Below are positions 43,427 through 55,393 of a stretch of 64,000 nucleotides of DNA, one piece after another. A program made the translations under genes and the position numbers. Below the pieces are notes generated by a model. It was not told the origin of the DNA and searched no databases. It was given only the letters and a program-made list of their open reading frames with translations. This DNA comes from Primulina eburnea (taxonomy: Eukaryota > Streptophyta > Magnoliopsida > Lamiales > Gesneriaceae): assembly GCF_022965805.1 (NCBI RefSeq), contig NC_133108.1, positions 23,899,545 through 23,963,544 of the forward strand, read 5' to 3'. The stretch's first letter is position 1. Each line of letters begins with the position of its first letter.

Positions 43427-45530
43427 TGTGGGGACCCGGGCTCTAACTCAATTCTTTTGGGATTTATTGGATCTTTGCTCGAAAATGTGGGTCAAATTTT
43501 TGCTTTTAACATGAACTCAAATGTATAATTAAAGCATAACATGTCTCTATATTAATTAAACAACATAATGTACCTACAAGTCTATCTAGTACAATCATAC
43601 GCTAGTGTTTAAATACCAACTACAAATATCAGTAGTACAAGTCTAATAAGCAAACACTAGATATCTTCAACGCCCGAGATCTCCACGCTATCATCAATCT
43701 CTCATCTAGCTCGAGACCCAGATCCTGCCCCACCTGTTGCCATGCACACATACAGACACGACAACAGCCGGATAACTCCGGTGAGAACCAATCCCAGTAT
43801 AAAACATGGTAAGCATGTACAGAAACAATCTAAATCATGAAACATGCTATCATGAACATATTCAAAAGTAATAGATTTCATAATCTATGAAATCAAATCA
43901 AAATAAGCATGCAACCCAATTCAGATACACATGCAATTGAAATCAAGTCATATAAACATGCTGTCATGACTGAAAGCAATAAACATAGGGTTCATAGTCT
44001 ATGAAACCACATTCATAACCACATGCAGTTCTAGTCAAATCATGTCTAGACTCGACTCAACTATATCTCTAGGGATCCCGGGGTGAATAAGACGTCACTG
44101 TCTGTCACCTACCCTCCCAATCGCGGTGACGTACGTCTTATTCCTAGACTTCGGTCATATCTGTATCGAATAATCTACAATAGGAGGGTGTCTGCTCCTA
44201 TGTAACGATACACCGAACGTCTAGAAGCCTGACTATCTGTCAAACTTTCCTATCTCAAATGCAATGTATAACAATCTGTAAACAAAGCATGCTCTTTTCA
44301 AAAGATTTGAATATAAGTCTATAAACAAATCATAATCATATCAAAAGATAAACAATAATCAAGTATGTGATTTTATTGGGAAACTCAAATGAGATCTGAT
44401 TTGAGTTATATTTTCCCAGATATCACATGAATTATACCTTTGTCGTCCCGGTCTGACGAAGACGAAGTCTCGAAGTCAAATCTGTCCATATCCAATCTGA
44501 AAAGACAATATCGAATACATAGTATCAATGACTAACTCAATTCACAATCTGTTCTGATCAATACTCAATTCAGTACATAATCTGATCAATATCTGAACAC
44601 TATACAATCTGACTCATATCAATGATATCACAATATAATAGAATTCATATCTGAATCTGAACAATCTAATTTAACTGATGTTTCGACGGCATAACAATAC
44701 TGTCTCGATAACCCCGTCAGTCTAAACATCACAGATATAATATCAGACTTCGTAATCAATAACAATATCAGTCATAATCTCAATAACAATACAAATCTGT
44801 CATGAAATCTCAGTCAAATCCACTCTGAAATTCATAACAAATACAGAAACAATCTGTTCTTCAATCTGACTTCGATTATACAATATTTACGGTAGCAGAA
44901 ATGTCATATCTGATTCATATTCAATTCTGACAACATCATAATTACAAAACATCTCAAAACGTAATAAAACTTACGTCCTTGTGTAGCTCGAGTCGAGAGG
45001 AACTCGATACTGCGTTCGGATTCGAATTCTGATGCACGGATTCTTCGAAATCACAAATCTAAAAGGCGTAAGGATTTTTCCTCTCCAACCTTCGACCCTT
45101 TTCTGAAATTCTGAGAGAAACCACGTGTAACTATCATATATATACTGCATGCAACCGAATAAAACGTGGCATAGTTTTTCTTGTTGCACGTAAGACCGCG
45201 GGTGCGGTGAGTGTAAGGAGCGCGGGTGCGCTCAAGCGGTGATCCTAGCCATTCTCTCGGCAGCTCAGACCGCGGGTGCGCTTCTTGCAAGACCGCGGGT
45301 GCGGTGTCCTCAGCGCGGGTGCGCTCCGTCTAATACCGCGGGTGCGGTCGTGCTAGCACCGCGGGTGCGGTTGTGCAACTTCTAAATTCTAGTTTTCTGA
45401 TCATGCAACACCTGGTTTCTCAAATCTTTCTTCCCTCATTGCATGTCATGCATTCTCATATCTTTCGAGTCTTACATTAACGAAGATTAACAATCTTGGT
45501 TTATCAATTCTATAATTCTTGGGCATTACA
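43427..45530 (-). repeat. TR-GAG 5' LTR
   Basis: 2104 bp, near identical to 37464-39617 apart from about nine substitutions and one ~50-bp deletion in the hairpin array. Followed by the target duplication ACTTT at 45531-45535. Confidence 0.92.
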
Positions 45531-45535
45531 ACTTT

Positions 45536-46588
45536 CCTGCTCAAAGCATCTGCGACAACATTAGCCTTTCCAGGATGGTAGCTAATTTCGCAGTCGTAAT
45601 CTTTCACAAGTTCCAACCACCGTCTCTGTCTCATATTCAGCTCCTTCTGCGTGAAGAAGTATTTGAGACTCTTGTGGTCGGTGAAAATCTGACATCTCTC
45701 GCCGTATAGGTAGTGTCTCCAAACTTTCAGTGCGAAGACAACGGCGGCTAACTCCAAATCGTGCGTCGGGTAGTTCTTTTCATGCACTTTCAACTGCCTG
45801 GATGCATAAGCTATGACCCGACCCTGCTGCATCAACACTGCGCCTAATCCGAGCTTAGATGCATCGGTAAAGCACAAACTCACCTTGCCTGTTGGCATGG
45901 CTAACACTGGCGCTGAAATAAGAGCTTGCTTCAAGGTGTCGAAGCTCTTCTGGCATTCCTCACTCCACACAAACTTAGCATTTTTCTTGGTGAGTGAAGT
46001 GAGTGGCACCGCTATGGACGAAAATCCCTTAATGAACTTACGGTAGTAACCGGCTAAACCCAAAAAGCTGCGGATTTCAGATGCATTCTTCGGCTCAACC
46101 CATTCCTTGACAGCCGCTACTTTCGCTGGATCCACCTCGATTCCACTGCTAGATACTATATGCCCCCAAAATGCTACTTTTTCTAACCAAAATTCACACT
46201 TACTGAATTTCGCAAATAACTTGCGACTCTGCAAAGCCTGTAATACTGTCCTCAAGTGCTGGCGGTGCTCCTCCTGGCTCTTCGAGTATATAAGAATATC
46301 ATCTATGAATACTATGACGAATTGATCGAGGAACGACTGAAATACTCGGTTCATGAGATCCATGAAAATTGCTGGAGCATTAGTCAGTCCAAACGGCATC
46401 ACCAAAAACTCGTAATGTCCGTATCTAGTCCTGAAGGCTGTTTTGTGGACATCTGCATCCTTCACTTTCAGTTGATGGTACCCTGATCGAAGATCTATCT
46501 TAGAGAACACGGTGGCTCCCTGCAATTGATCAAACAAGTCTTCGATTCTAGGCAACGGGTACTTATTCTTGATCGTTACCTTGTTCAC
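45536..46588 (-). pseudogene. pol: Gypsy-1 RT and RNase H (frame cut by TR-GAG)
   Basis: RT from [19 protein letters not shown] through [32 protein letters not shown] and the catalytic [11 protein letters not shown] (near 46305), then the connection and RNase H ([46 protein letters not shown]), ending at VADALSRKV. At 45531 the frame runs into the TR-GAG LTR and adds about 28 foreign codons before a stop at 45446. A one-base deletion at about 46588 (GAGTGAACAAG where relatives would need one more T) separates it from the protease frame. Confidence 0.9.
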
Positions 46589-47354
46589 TCACGGTAATCG
46601 ATGCACAGTCTCATGCTTCCGTATTTCTTTTTCACAAAAAGTACTGGTGCGCCCCACGGTGAGAAACTCGGGCGGATAAACTCTTTGTCTAAGAGCTCCT
46701 GAATCTGTTGCTTGAGTTCTAACATTTCCGCTGGAGCTAATCGATACGGTGCCTTAGAGATTGGCACCGTGCCTGGCATGAGATCAATGGCAAACTCCAC
46801 CTCTCTCTCCGGTGGAAGACCTGAAACATCGTCTGGGAAGATGTCTGGGAATTCACTGACTACTGGCACTTCTGCTAAAGATGGAGTAGTCACATCCGGT
46901 GCTGAAATAATACTCGCCAAGAAGGCCTGGCAGCCCTTGGAAATTAGTCTACTCGCCTGCATGCACGAAATCATGCGAGGGAAGCTTCTCCATCTATCTG
47001 GCTCAAAAAGAAACTGCTCCATACCCAATGGTCTGACTAGTACTGATCTCTTCTGAAAGTCGATAAGAACTCTGTTCTTAGTCAGCCAGTCCATTCCCAA
47101 TATGATGTCGAATTCTGGCATTGGCAATAGGATTAAATCTGCATACACTAGGTGGCCATGCAGTTCTAGGTCGATATCTCTGACCACACTGGTAGCTAAC
47201 AGCTCTTCCCCTGATGGGACTGTTACTGAAAAATTCACGTCTAGGCCAATGGACTTGAGGTCCAGATGATTAGAAAACGTTTCCGATATGAAGGAGTGAG
47301 TGGCTCCTGAGTCTATCAATGCGGTTGTGGATAATCTCTTAATAAAAATGTTTC
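46585..47354 (-). pseudogene. pol: Gypsy-1 protease and start of RT
   Basis: After the proposed splice acceptor at 47355 the frame gives the retropepsin: [12 protein letters not shown] active site near 47312, [10 protein letters not shown] flap-region motif near 47090. The RT N-terminus follows ([41 protein letters not shown]). The frame ends at 46585 through a one-base deletion. Confidence 0.88.
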
Positions 47355-47534
47355 CTGAGAGACGTTAGCACAACAAACTAACTTACATCCCAAAATTATT
47401 AACATAAACCTTAAGCACAGAAGAACCCAATATCTCAAGTTACTAAAGAAGAATAATACTAGCACACTAACAATCCCAAACCCAAAATCCACATGCAAGG
47501 CAAAATAATACTGAGCTTTGGTAGGAAAGTTTAC
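47355..47534 (-). other. Probable spliceosomal intron between gag and protease in Gypsy-1
   Basis: 180 bases with donor CCG|GTAAAC (47534) and acceptor TCTCTCAG|GAAAC (47355), with a CTAAC branch-point-like word 10-15 bases before the acceptor and T-rich sequence upstream. Removing it joins gag (DTTLLTG) to protease ([17 protein letters not shown]) in frame, splitting one Gly codon. Both retained frames contain stops. The inference is from frame and signals only; no transcript evidence. Confidence 0.6.
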
Positions 47535-48602
47535 CGGTCAGTAGTGTAGTGTCTGGGTTTGCCTCCTGAGCATGCATGGCAAAAACTCTCCCTTGAGTTG
47601 GTTGCTTCCACTGCGGGCACTCCTTCAGCATGTGATCCGTGGCTCCACACTTGAAGCACTTTCCTGATCCATACAAGCACTGCCGCGGGTGCTGACGGTT
47701 GCATTTAGGACACACGGGGAAGGCAACGGGCTTCTGAGGCGCCCCTTGCTGCTGAACTGGACCCTTGCCCTTTGGTGGTCCATGATAAGGCTTCTTTGCT
47801 GGCGGCCCCTGGTACTGCTTCTTAAATTGGGGCCTCTGATGCTGCTGCTGCTGCGGTGGAGCCTGATAGGGCCTCTTGCCCTGTCTGTCAGCCTCAATAT
47901 CTCGCTTGTCTTGCTCCGCCGCCAAAGCCCTAGATACGGCGACTGCATAAGAAGTGGGACCAGCTACTCGGACGTCGCGGCGCAAGATCGGCCGCAAACC
48001 ATTCAGGAAAATTTTGCCTGTACATCATTCGCAATAAGGGGCACGAAGTGACACCCTCTCTCAAATTTCCTCACAAACTCGGCCACGCTACTGTCTCCCT
48101 GTCGCAGCGTCATAAACTCGTTGGTGAGTCTGGTTCGTACTTCCTCAGTGAAGTACTTGGAGTAAAAGACTTCCTTGAAACCATTCCATGGCAGTACTTG
48201 CAGATTGACTGCCACGGATGCGCTCTCCCACCATAACCTGGCGTCTCCAGTCAATAAGAAGATGGCACAACGGACCCTATCAGCATCTGCCAGCTCCATA
48301 AAGTCGAAAATTACTTCGATGGACTTGATCCATCCCTCAGCGACCATCGGGTTGGTAGTACCCGAAAACTCCTTTGGACTCATCCTCCGAAACCTCTCAT
48401 ATACCGCCTCGGGTTGGGGCCTCGCCCCTGCGCCTGCTGCTGCCTGGTTCCCCGCAAACTGTGCGAAGAACTGCGTCATACCAGCAAGCATCTGAGCCTG
48501 CATATCTGGAGGTGGCGGTGGTGGAGGATTGGCCCTCTCCTCAACTCGAGGCTCTCTGTCCTCCTCCCTTGTTTCACGGTCGATCACACGTCTAGGAGGC
48601 AT
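47535..48602 (-). pseudogene. gag: Gypsy-1 gag (frameshifted)
   Basis: Starts at the ATG of MPPRRVIDRET at 48602; a longer open frame upstream is leader. A Pro-rich N-terminus is followed by the gag capsid region (FSGTTNPMVAEGWIKSIEV, LTGDARLWWESA, FYSKYFTEEVRTRLTNEF). The frame breaks near 48000 in a T-run, then continues in 47997-47535 through a Gln/Pro/Lys-rich basic stretch and a double Cys/His segment ending in the zinc knuckle CFKCGATDHMLKEC (near 47660-47620). One frameshift disables it. Confidence 0.88.
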
Positions 48603-48820
48603 GCTGTTCCAATAATTCACCCAACACGTAAACCCAATATGCATGAACACATATCAATATTTTATGATGCACGTAAATCAACTTAAAACAGGCACATACT
48701 GAAATCATAACTTGATGCTTACTACATAACATAATGCAAAACTTTAAACTTACAGACTTGAGGTGTGACTTCTGAGCTTCTTTCGACTGGCGGTAGGCGT
48801 AACCCTTTACAAGAACACCT

Positions 48821-48831
48821 CTCTGATACCA
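48821..48831 (-). promoter_or_regulatory. Gypsy-1 primer binding site
   Basis: Sense TGGTATCAGAG two bases after the 5' LTR, matching initiator tRNA-Met. Confidence 0.85.
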
Positions 48832-48833
48832 AC

Positions 48834-51544
48834 TGTAACGTACCGTACTTTTCATACTCAAAATTTGCGGAAAAATTAAAAATTTTCTTAAATACGAAAA
48901 TAAAATCAATACGGTCGTCACTACATCATCCATTCCCAATAAAGATTTTGTTAAAAAAAAAGTTTTCTCAAAACATCTCGCATCAAACATATAATCAGAG
49001 TAATTGAACTTTTGCATAAACTTAAACATTGCGGTCCTCGGGTTATCCTCCCGCTCAGTCCAAGCCTGCCCCTTGGTCGCCACCTGCTGTCTCCTCATCA
49101 ACATACTCACCTGCATCGATCAAGTCTAGTGAGTCTAAAAACTCAACACGTATAAACTGGTAGTAACGAGTAGTACATAATAAAATCAAATGCAACTTTA
49201 AAATAGGAGATACATACTTAAACTTGACTTGCGTATTAAAACTTGAACATACGTGCATACATACTTAGACGTGCCATCAACATAAACTTTTCTTAAACAT
49301 GCTGCATACTTGAACATACTTGAACATACATACTTCATCATTTTGCGTAGAGGATGTTTCAAAGCAAGTGACCCATACATAATAAACGCCTGATCAGACA
49401 AACCACAGTACTGGGCTGACAGGGACGTATCCACTGCCGCATACATGAGATCCCCGTTCATAATTTAACGGGCTGGTTGGTCCCCGTTCATAATTTAACG
49501 CTTTCCAACCACGATCTAACCCGTTCATAATTTAACAGGGCGGAGAGGTCCTCGGCCACGTTCACCGACTTCCAAACTCATTCATAATTTGGTCACAAGA
49601 CAATTAGCATACCTCAAAAACTTAAAATATTTTCTTTGCACGTCATACATACTTACTTGGCGTTGACGGATTCGTTGGACTTCGATCGGGGCCGTTGCTG
49701 CACATACTGATCATGAATTGACATGCTTAACTTGCATACTTAGACGTAGGTAATCATGCTCACTTACGAGTTCATTCAATTCCTTAGGACGTTCAACAAT
49801 TCCCATGACTCGACTTTGTAAATCATTGTGCTAACCCATGACGTGTAACCTCAAAGCATACTAAATTATTTTTCCCCAAAAATGAAGGACACGGACCCCG
49901 TACCTACATCCGTGTAGGGGTCCGTGTAGGCTCTGGAAATTGACACCGAAGGAAAGCAAAGGCACGGACCCCGTGTCAGGGTCCGGGTGAAGGTCCGTGT
50001 AGACTCTGGAAAAAGGCTCCGAAAAGAATCAAAGGCACGGACCCCGTGTCAGGGTGCGGGTGAAGGTCCGTGTAGACTCTGTAATGGCGCACCAAGAGAA
50101 AAACAAAGACACGGACCCCGTGCCAGGGTCCGTGCTTGGGTCCGTGTACTTGCGGGACAAACGAAGCTACGAAAATTCTGTACATGCTTTGCTCAACTTT
50201 CTAGACTCGGTTGCACAGACTATGAAACGACACCCCGAGACCCATCCTATCATGCTCTAACATCAAACCATAAACGTACAACCACCCAAGGCAACGATGT
50301 TCCCCTACGACACATCCAATTCAAACATAGCAATTGACACCAATTCGTTACCTACGACTTCTAGTGCGTGTGAGTGCCTATCGACACTAGGCGACGCATC
50401 AATTGACATCCTATCATCGTAATAATCATACCTAGACACAGCACGATCACCCGTCGATCTCCAACGAAGCCTGCAACAAAAACAACAAGAACACAATTTT
50501 CTAAAAGTCGCAGTTTGAGCAGTCCCACGAAAAATATCATAACTCACTCGATTTTCATCCAAGAATCTCGAATTTTATATCAAATCGAAGGTATCGAAAA
50601 GTTCTACAATTTTCTAGTTGAAAGTTTTCTCAAAATCCCGACAGAAAAATCGCAGTTTTTATCAGAACAGTAAGTTGCGAGATTTCAGATCTAAAAAGTA
50701 TTTCAAACGCATTCAAACTATTTTCCGCTCAAACGACGAACGTCACACATGGATTTTCACGCATAAAATAATACGACGCATACTATGACAAGATCGATGC
50801 AGAAAGAACAGATTATACGTGCCTTTTGATAATAAACGTTACCGAAACGGCGTCACAGAGGCGGAGATGGAAGCGAGGTTGATCCGGGACGAACGTGGCA
50901 CACTTTTCTTGCAATAAAATTCACGAAAACCTTGCTGGAATTTGAAGAGGGGGTGGGCGGCTGCTATGCTAATGAAGAACCCTAGTTTTCTCTCCTCAAA
51001 GATATAAAATCTGAAACGTAAAGTGAGTGTGTGTGTTTAGTGTGTGTAAAAACGTGTAAGTGTGTGTGAGTGTGTGTAACGTGTGTGTGTGTTTTAATTA
51101 GGGGAAACTCTAGCTAAATAAACTATTTAAAATACTAATAAAAAGTTTACACACACTATTTTAATCAAACTCTACAATTAAAATATCTACACACTAATTT
51201 TAAAAGTTTTAAACTCTTAAATCACTCAATACATAATTAAGGCTTTAAAAATACTAACAACTTAATAAATTATTTAAAACGCCTCATTCTCAACTTAAAA
51301 ATAAAATACCACATTTTAATTTGCCAAAATCGTCACCGGGTCTTTTCCTCAATCCCGCCTCGAATAATCGCCTGAAACATGAAACTTGAAAAAGACATTT
51401 TAACGTGCATCCCATAAACATGAATAATTTAAAATAATGCATTTTCATAAATTATGCATGGCTAAAACTCATTTAAAAAAATATAAATGATCTAATATTT
51501 AAATAAATGCATGTGTTATACGTGTACTGAATTTGGGCACTACA
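48834..51544 (-). repeat. Gypsy-1 5' LTR
   Basis: 2711 bp, ends TGTAACGTACCG and GGGCACTACA on the plus strand. Contains the same internal landmarks as 33182-35879: CCGTT...AACGG repeats at about 49453-49595, a CACGGACCC hairpin array at about 49888-50148 with one more complete unit than the other copy, and a TATA-like TTTTATATC in sense near 51000. Not coding. Confidence 0.92.
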
Positions 51545-52300
51545 TTTTCTATTCCAGAAAGCATTTGGAATTTCTGAACAAATTTCTGTTTCTAATAATT
51601 TTTGGAGTTTTGAAATTTTATTTTGAAGTTCTTGTGTTTCTAACAGTTTTATTATCCTTTTTTTTAAAATATCTTTCTCAAGATTTTCTAGTTGAAATTT
51701 TTTCCCTTGAATTAGTACATTAATACGATTTTCATAAATAAAATATGCTTTTATTAAATTGATATTTCTTGTACGGGGTTTTTCTAAGAATTCAAATTCT
51801 AATTTTTTGTAATTAAATTTAAAAGACATAGAATTATTATTTACTTTATATTGAGTAATTAATCCTATAAAAGGTGTTCTTAGAATTAGAGTATGATGTA
51901 TGTCATTAACTAAAATAAATGTAGTTTTAATAAAAACTCATTGTTTAATATTGATGCTTCTGTTTTTGAACTAACATTTAATTTAGAATTGTTGGCAGCC
52001 GAAAGTTTTTCATTAGTTTTTTCTTGAAAATTTTTAGGTACTATCCCTGATTTTATTCAATTTAAATCAGCATCAGTATCAAAAAGTGCTATTATACTAA
52101 TTTTAAAATTTTCTGAAAATACCAGATCTATTTTTAGTATGTATTTTCTAGAGGTTATTTCTCTTAATACAAAAAAAAAAAAAGTCTTCTGGAATTTTTT
52201 CAAGGTTTTGAATGTTTTTAATTTCATTATCTTCAGATTTTTCGGAATTTTCAATATTAATATTATCTAATATTACTTTGATTATTTAAGAATCTTGTTT
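51545..52300 (-). pseudogene. Pararetrovirus protease and linker to RT (unit 1)
   Basis: Retropepsin region with ALFDTDADLN (near 52075), where Asp replaces the essential Gly of the D-T-G motif. The body of the protease follows, then a Lys/Glu/Leu-rich linker (RIIKLLETQELQNKISKLQK, near 51660-51600). The frame reaches the Gypsy-1 target site at 51549 and resumes in RT at 33181. Small indels in A/T runs break it upstream. Confidence 0.78.
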
Positions 52301-53935
52301 TTGTTTTTCTTTTAATTCTTTTAGTTCTAATTTTATTTGTTTTATATCTTTTTGTAAATCTTGGATTGTTATTTCTTTATTTTTTATTTTCTTTTTTTTT
52401 TTTCTAAAATATTGGTTAGGTCGTAAGTATTTTTAGAAGTATTTGGTAAAGTAGTATATTTTATTTCTGTTTTTTCTTCTTTATTTTCTTTAGGAGATTT
52501 TAAATTTTATCAAGATATTCTTTTTGAATATTGAGATCATTTATGTTTTTTAGAATATCAAGAAGGAATGGTTAATCTTTTGAAAGCATGTTAATTTGTT
52601 TTTAAGATTCATTACTCGATGTAATTAATTCATCTATTTGTAAAGATTCATTTTCATCTTTAGAAGAAAAATTTTCTAATTCTGACTTAGAAGAATTAAT
52701 TAAAAGATTAGAAATTTTATTTAATATTTTTTCATTTAATTCTAATTCATTTAACTGTTTATTCAATCTACAATAAGTAGCAGAATGTCTTTTTTTATGA
52801 CATTTATAACATTCAATATCTTTAAATGATTTTTTAGGATTTTGTTTGAAATTTTTAAATTTCTTATAAGGTTTCTTATAAAATTCTTCTTTTGATTTAA
52901 AATTTTTCTTATTGTATTTAAAATTGTTTCTATATGGTTTTTCATTAGATTCACTACAGTTTCCTAGGCATTTAGAAGGAGAAGGTTTATTAGGATTTAT
53001 ATCTAATTGTTGGCAGAAAGTTCTTAATTTTTGTTTCGTTATTTTCATTTCCCATTTTAAATGTTTTTTAATTTTAGATCTTGACATATTTTTAAACCTT
53101 CTTGTTGAGTTAGACTAATTAATCGACCATAAGTAAATTCATTATAAGGAATTATTTGTTTCCACATGATTCCCTAATTTTATTTCTAACTTTTTCTCCT
53201 AAAAGAGTTGGTAATCCTGCTAGGAATTTTTCTTTCCAAAATGGTGGATTAGAGTCTTCCCTAAGCATGACTCTGGTTAGGAAAGTATTCTTATACCATT
53301 GAAAATCACTTAATTTTTTACATTTAAGATTTGATAATAATTCAGCATTTTTATCTTTTAAATGTGAAGGATCACCTATAAAGTGTAAAGAGATTGTTAG
53401 GATTAAAGTAGCTACAACATCTTGTTGGGGATTTTCATCTTAATCTAAAATTGGTATCCCGTCTTCATCAGTTTTTATAGAATTTAAAATATCTTCTTGT
53501 TGTTGATTTATAATATAATAGTCCCACCATCCCTTAATTTGGCCAGAAAAACCAGCTATAAGGAGTTCGGCTATGGTTCTATCTTGTGTATTTGTTTGAG
53601 TTTTATAGGCATTTGCTGCCATAGTCATTTGTTGTAAAATACTAAGAATATTATATTCGGTCATTCCATCTATGTTCCAATCATAAACGGAAGAAGCATT
53701 AAAACGAGATTGTGTTATGTGTTTTATTATTCCTAAATCTGGAGCAGGAATAATTTGTAACTTTTGTGAAGATTGATTCCAATCCATTTTATTGATTTTA
53801 TTTATAGGATTTTTGAATTGTTCTAAAGCTTCACTAATATCTGAATCATGATTTAAGGTATTTATTCTAAGATTAGAGGTTGGTGTTTCAGGAGCAGTTT
53901 GATCTATGGGTTGATTTGAGCTACTAGCTGTTGTA
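52301..53935 (-). pseudogene. Pararetrovirus coat protein (unit 1)
   Basis: Collinear with 27066-28742. Open pieces are 53787-53440 and 53087-52602. The capsid core (FWKEKFLAGLP, near 53240) is followed by the basic zinc-finger region CYKCHKKRHSATYC (about 52811-52770) and the acidic and coiled-coil C-terminus. A stop near 53440 replaces a Gln codon seen in unit 2, and several single-base indels are present. About 330 bp at the MP-CP junction are missing compared with unit 2. Confidence 0.8.
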
Positions 53936-53977
53936 ATGATTAGATTGAATTTTTCTAGAATCAGTAATGGTTTCCCA

Positions 53978-55393
53978 TTATGGTGATTTATTTCTCATTG
54001 TAATAGGATTTATATAGTTTGAAAATGGGTATTCTAAAGAATTTTGAGAGGAGTATATTTCAAACCAATCGAAGAATAAAATGTGAATTTTATATTTATT
54101 TATAAATTCATAGAATTTTTCTTGAATATCTTTTCTGGTATTCATAAAATTTTCAAAAAACCATAATCTTTTTTCTTTATTATGTATATTATAAAAATCT
54201 TTATGTAGAAAGTTTTTATCTATTTGGAATTCTTTTTCTATAACATTTAATTCATTAATTATATTTTCTATTACTGAGGAAAATGTTGGACTAGTTGGAT
54301 CTTGTTCTGATTCAAATTGTTGTTCTGGAATATTAAATTGTCTTCCTATCCTATTTTTGGTATATATAGGTCTAGGTATTTCTGAGGTATAATCTACATA
54401 TCTTATTATAGAATTGGGTATATCTGATGTAGAATATCTAGGTTGGGTTTTATATGGAGAGTTTATTTGTGATATTCTTCCTAAATCTATAGTATCTGAA
54501 GTTGAAGAATCATCAGATCTACTGTTATGACTACTTGTTCTATCAAAAGAAAGTTTAACTCTTCCATCTAAATATTGAGTTATTTCTTTTAATTGGGTGT
54601 TGGGTTCTTCTTGTTCTATAAATTCTGTTTTGACAATACCTTCTAAAATCCATTCTTTTGGAAGTGTTATATCTTTCAATTGAATCGGTTTAGGAATTAC
54701 TGTATTAGATTTTCTTAAATCTGTTTGTAATAAAAGAGTTTCTCCTTTTTTACTATGAAAATTTACTTTTGTCGCAAAAGCAGAAATCATGGCTTTATAA
54801 TGTACTTTAAAAATTAAGGCTACTGGAATGAAACCTTGAAGCATATTATAATTATGAGTTTTAACTTGTAGAACTAAAGATTTTAAAATATTTTTATCAT
54901 TTAAGGAGACTGAAAAATTTGGATAGCAATCAAAAGAAATTGGTCCCGTACACAGACTGGATTCAACAGAACTTAACAAGGAGTCTTCAAAGTTTGTGAA
55001 TCTAGCATCTATTAAAATAGCAAGAATAGAGGTGTTTAATCCTTCTTTTGTTAAAGGTTTTATCCCAACTTGGACTAATCCAATATGAAGGTATTTATAA
55101 TTCTTTTCTCTATGTTTTTGTAAAGAATTTTGGTAAAATAAATTTATTGTTTCAAATGGTTTTGTAAGTTGAATATCTTTTTCTTCTGTTTTTATTGTAA
55201 AATCAGTTTTGAAAAATTGATACCTTGAAGTTTTATAGATTTGATCTTTATTTACTTTAGGAATTTCCCAATTATCAATTGATTTATCAAAATCTTCTAT
55301 GACTATTTCTTCGGTATTTATTATCCTTCTATTTTCATAAGAAGTTGAAGTAGCGGAGTTAAGAGAAGTAGATCTACATAAAATTGAATTCAT
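53978..55393 (-). CDS. Pararetrovirus movement protein, open frame (unit 1)
   Basis: 471 codons from the ATG at 55393, the only full-length open viral frame in the array. Residues about 95-215 carry the 30K-superfamily movement core (ILIDARFTNFEDSLLSSVES, then SLVLQVKTHNYNM and ALIFKVHYKAM). The middle is Ser/Thr-rich and polar, and the C-terminal ~75 residues form a charged helix segment (LWFFENFMNTRKDIQEKF). Family role: tubule-type cell-to-cell movement through plasmodesmata. The stop at 53978 is a TAA where unit 2 has a Glu codon and reads on, so the C-terminus may be slightly short. Confidence 0.8.
   Translation of the reverse strand: MNSILCRSTSLNSATSTSYENRRIINTEEIVIEDFDKSIDNWEIPKVNKDQIYKTSRYQFFKTDFTIKTEEKDIQLTKPFETINLFYQNSLQKHREKNYKYLHIGLVQVGIKPLTKEGLNTSILAILIDARFTNFEDSLLSSVESSLCTGPISFDCYPNFSVSLNDKNILKSLVLQVKTHNYNMLQGFIPVALIFKVHYKAMISAFATKVNFHSKKGETLLLQTDLRKSNTVIPKPIQLKDITLPKEWILEGIVKTEFIEQEEPNTQLKEITQYLDGRVKLSFDRTSSHNSRSDDSSTSDTIDLGRISQINSPYKTQPRYSTSDIPNSIIRYVDYTSEIPRPIYTKNRIGRQFNIPEQQFESEQDPTSPTFSSVIENIINELNVIEKEFQIDKNFLHKDFYNIHNKEKRLWFFENFMNTRKDIQEKFYEFINKYKIHILFFDWFEIYSSQNSLEYPFSNYINPITMRNKSP

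Larger units (their letters stand above)
37464..45530 (-). mobile_element. TR-GAG: non-autonomous Gypsy element with only gag
   Basis: LTRs 37464-39617 and 43427-45530, PBS 43407-43421, PPT 39618-39631, target duplication ACTTT at 37459-37463 and 45531-45535. The internal region is only 3.8 kb and encodes a gag and zinc knuckle near the PBS. No protease, RT or integrase motif is visible in the remaining 2.5 kb. It sits exactly between RNase H and integrase of Gypsy-1. The LTRs differ by about nine substitutions, one 1-bp and one ~50-bp indel, so it is younger than its host element. Mobilisation must have used enzymes from another Gypsy element. Confidence 0.9.
33182..51544 (-). mobile_element. 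Gypsy-1: chromodomain Gypsy element, split by TR-GAG
   Basis: LTRs 33182-35879 and 48834-51544, PBS 48821-48831, PPT 35880-35894, and 5-bp target duplications TTTTC at 33177-33181 and 51545-51549. In sense order: gag, a likely intron, protease, RT, RNase H, integrase, chromodomain-like C-terminus. That domain and the LTR type point to a Tekay/Del-like chromovirus. Without the nested TR-GAG the element is about 10.3 kb. The LTRs differ at about 1% by eye. It interrupts the pararetrovirus pol just before RT. One-base frameshifts in gag and RT make it non-autonomous. Confidence 0.92.
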
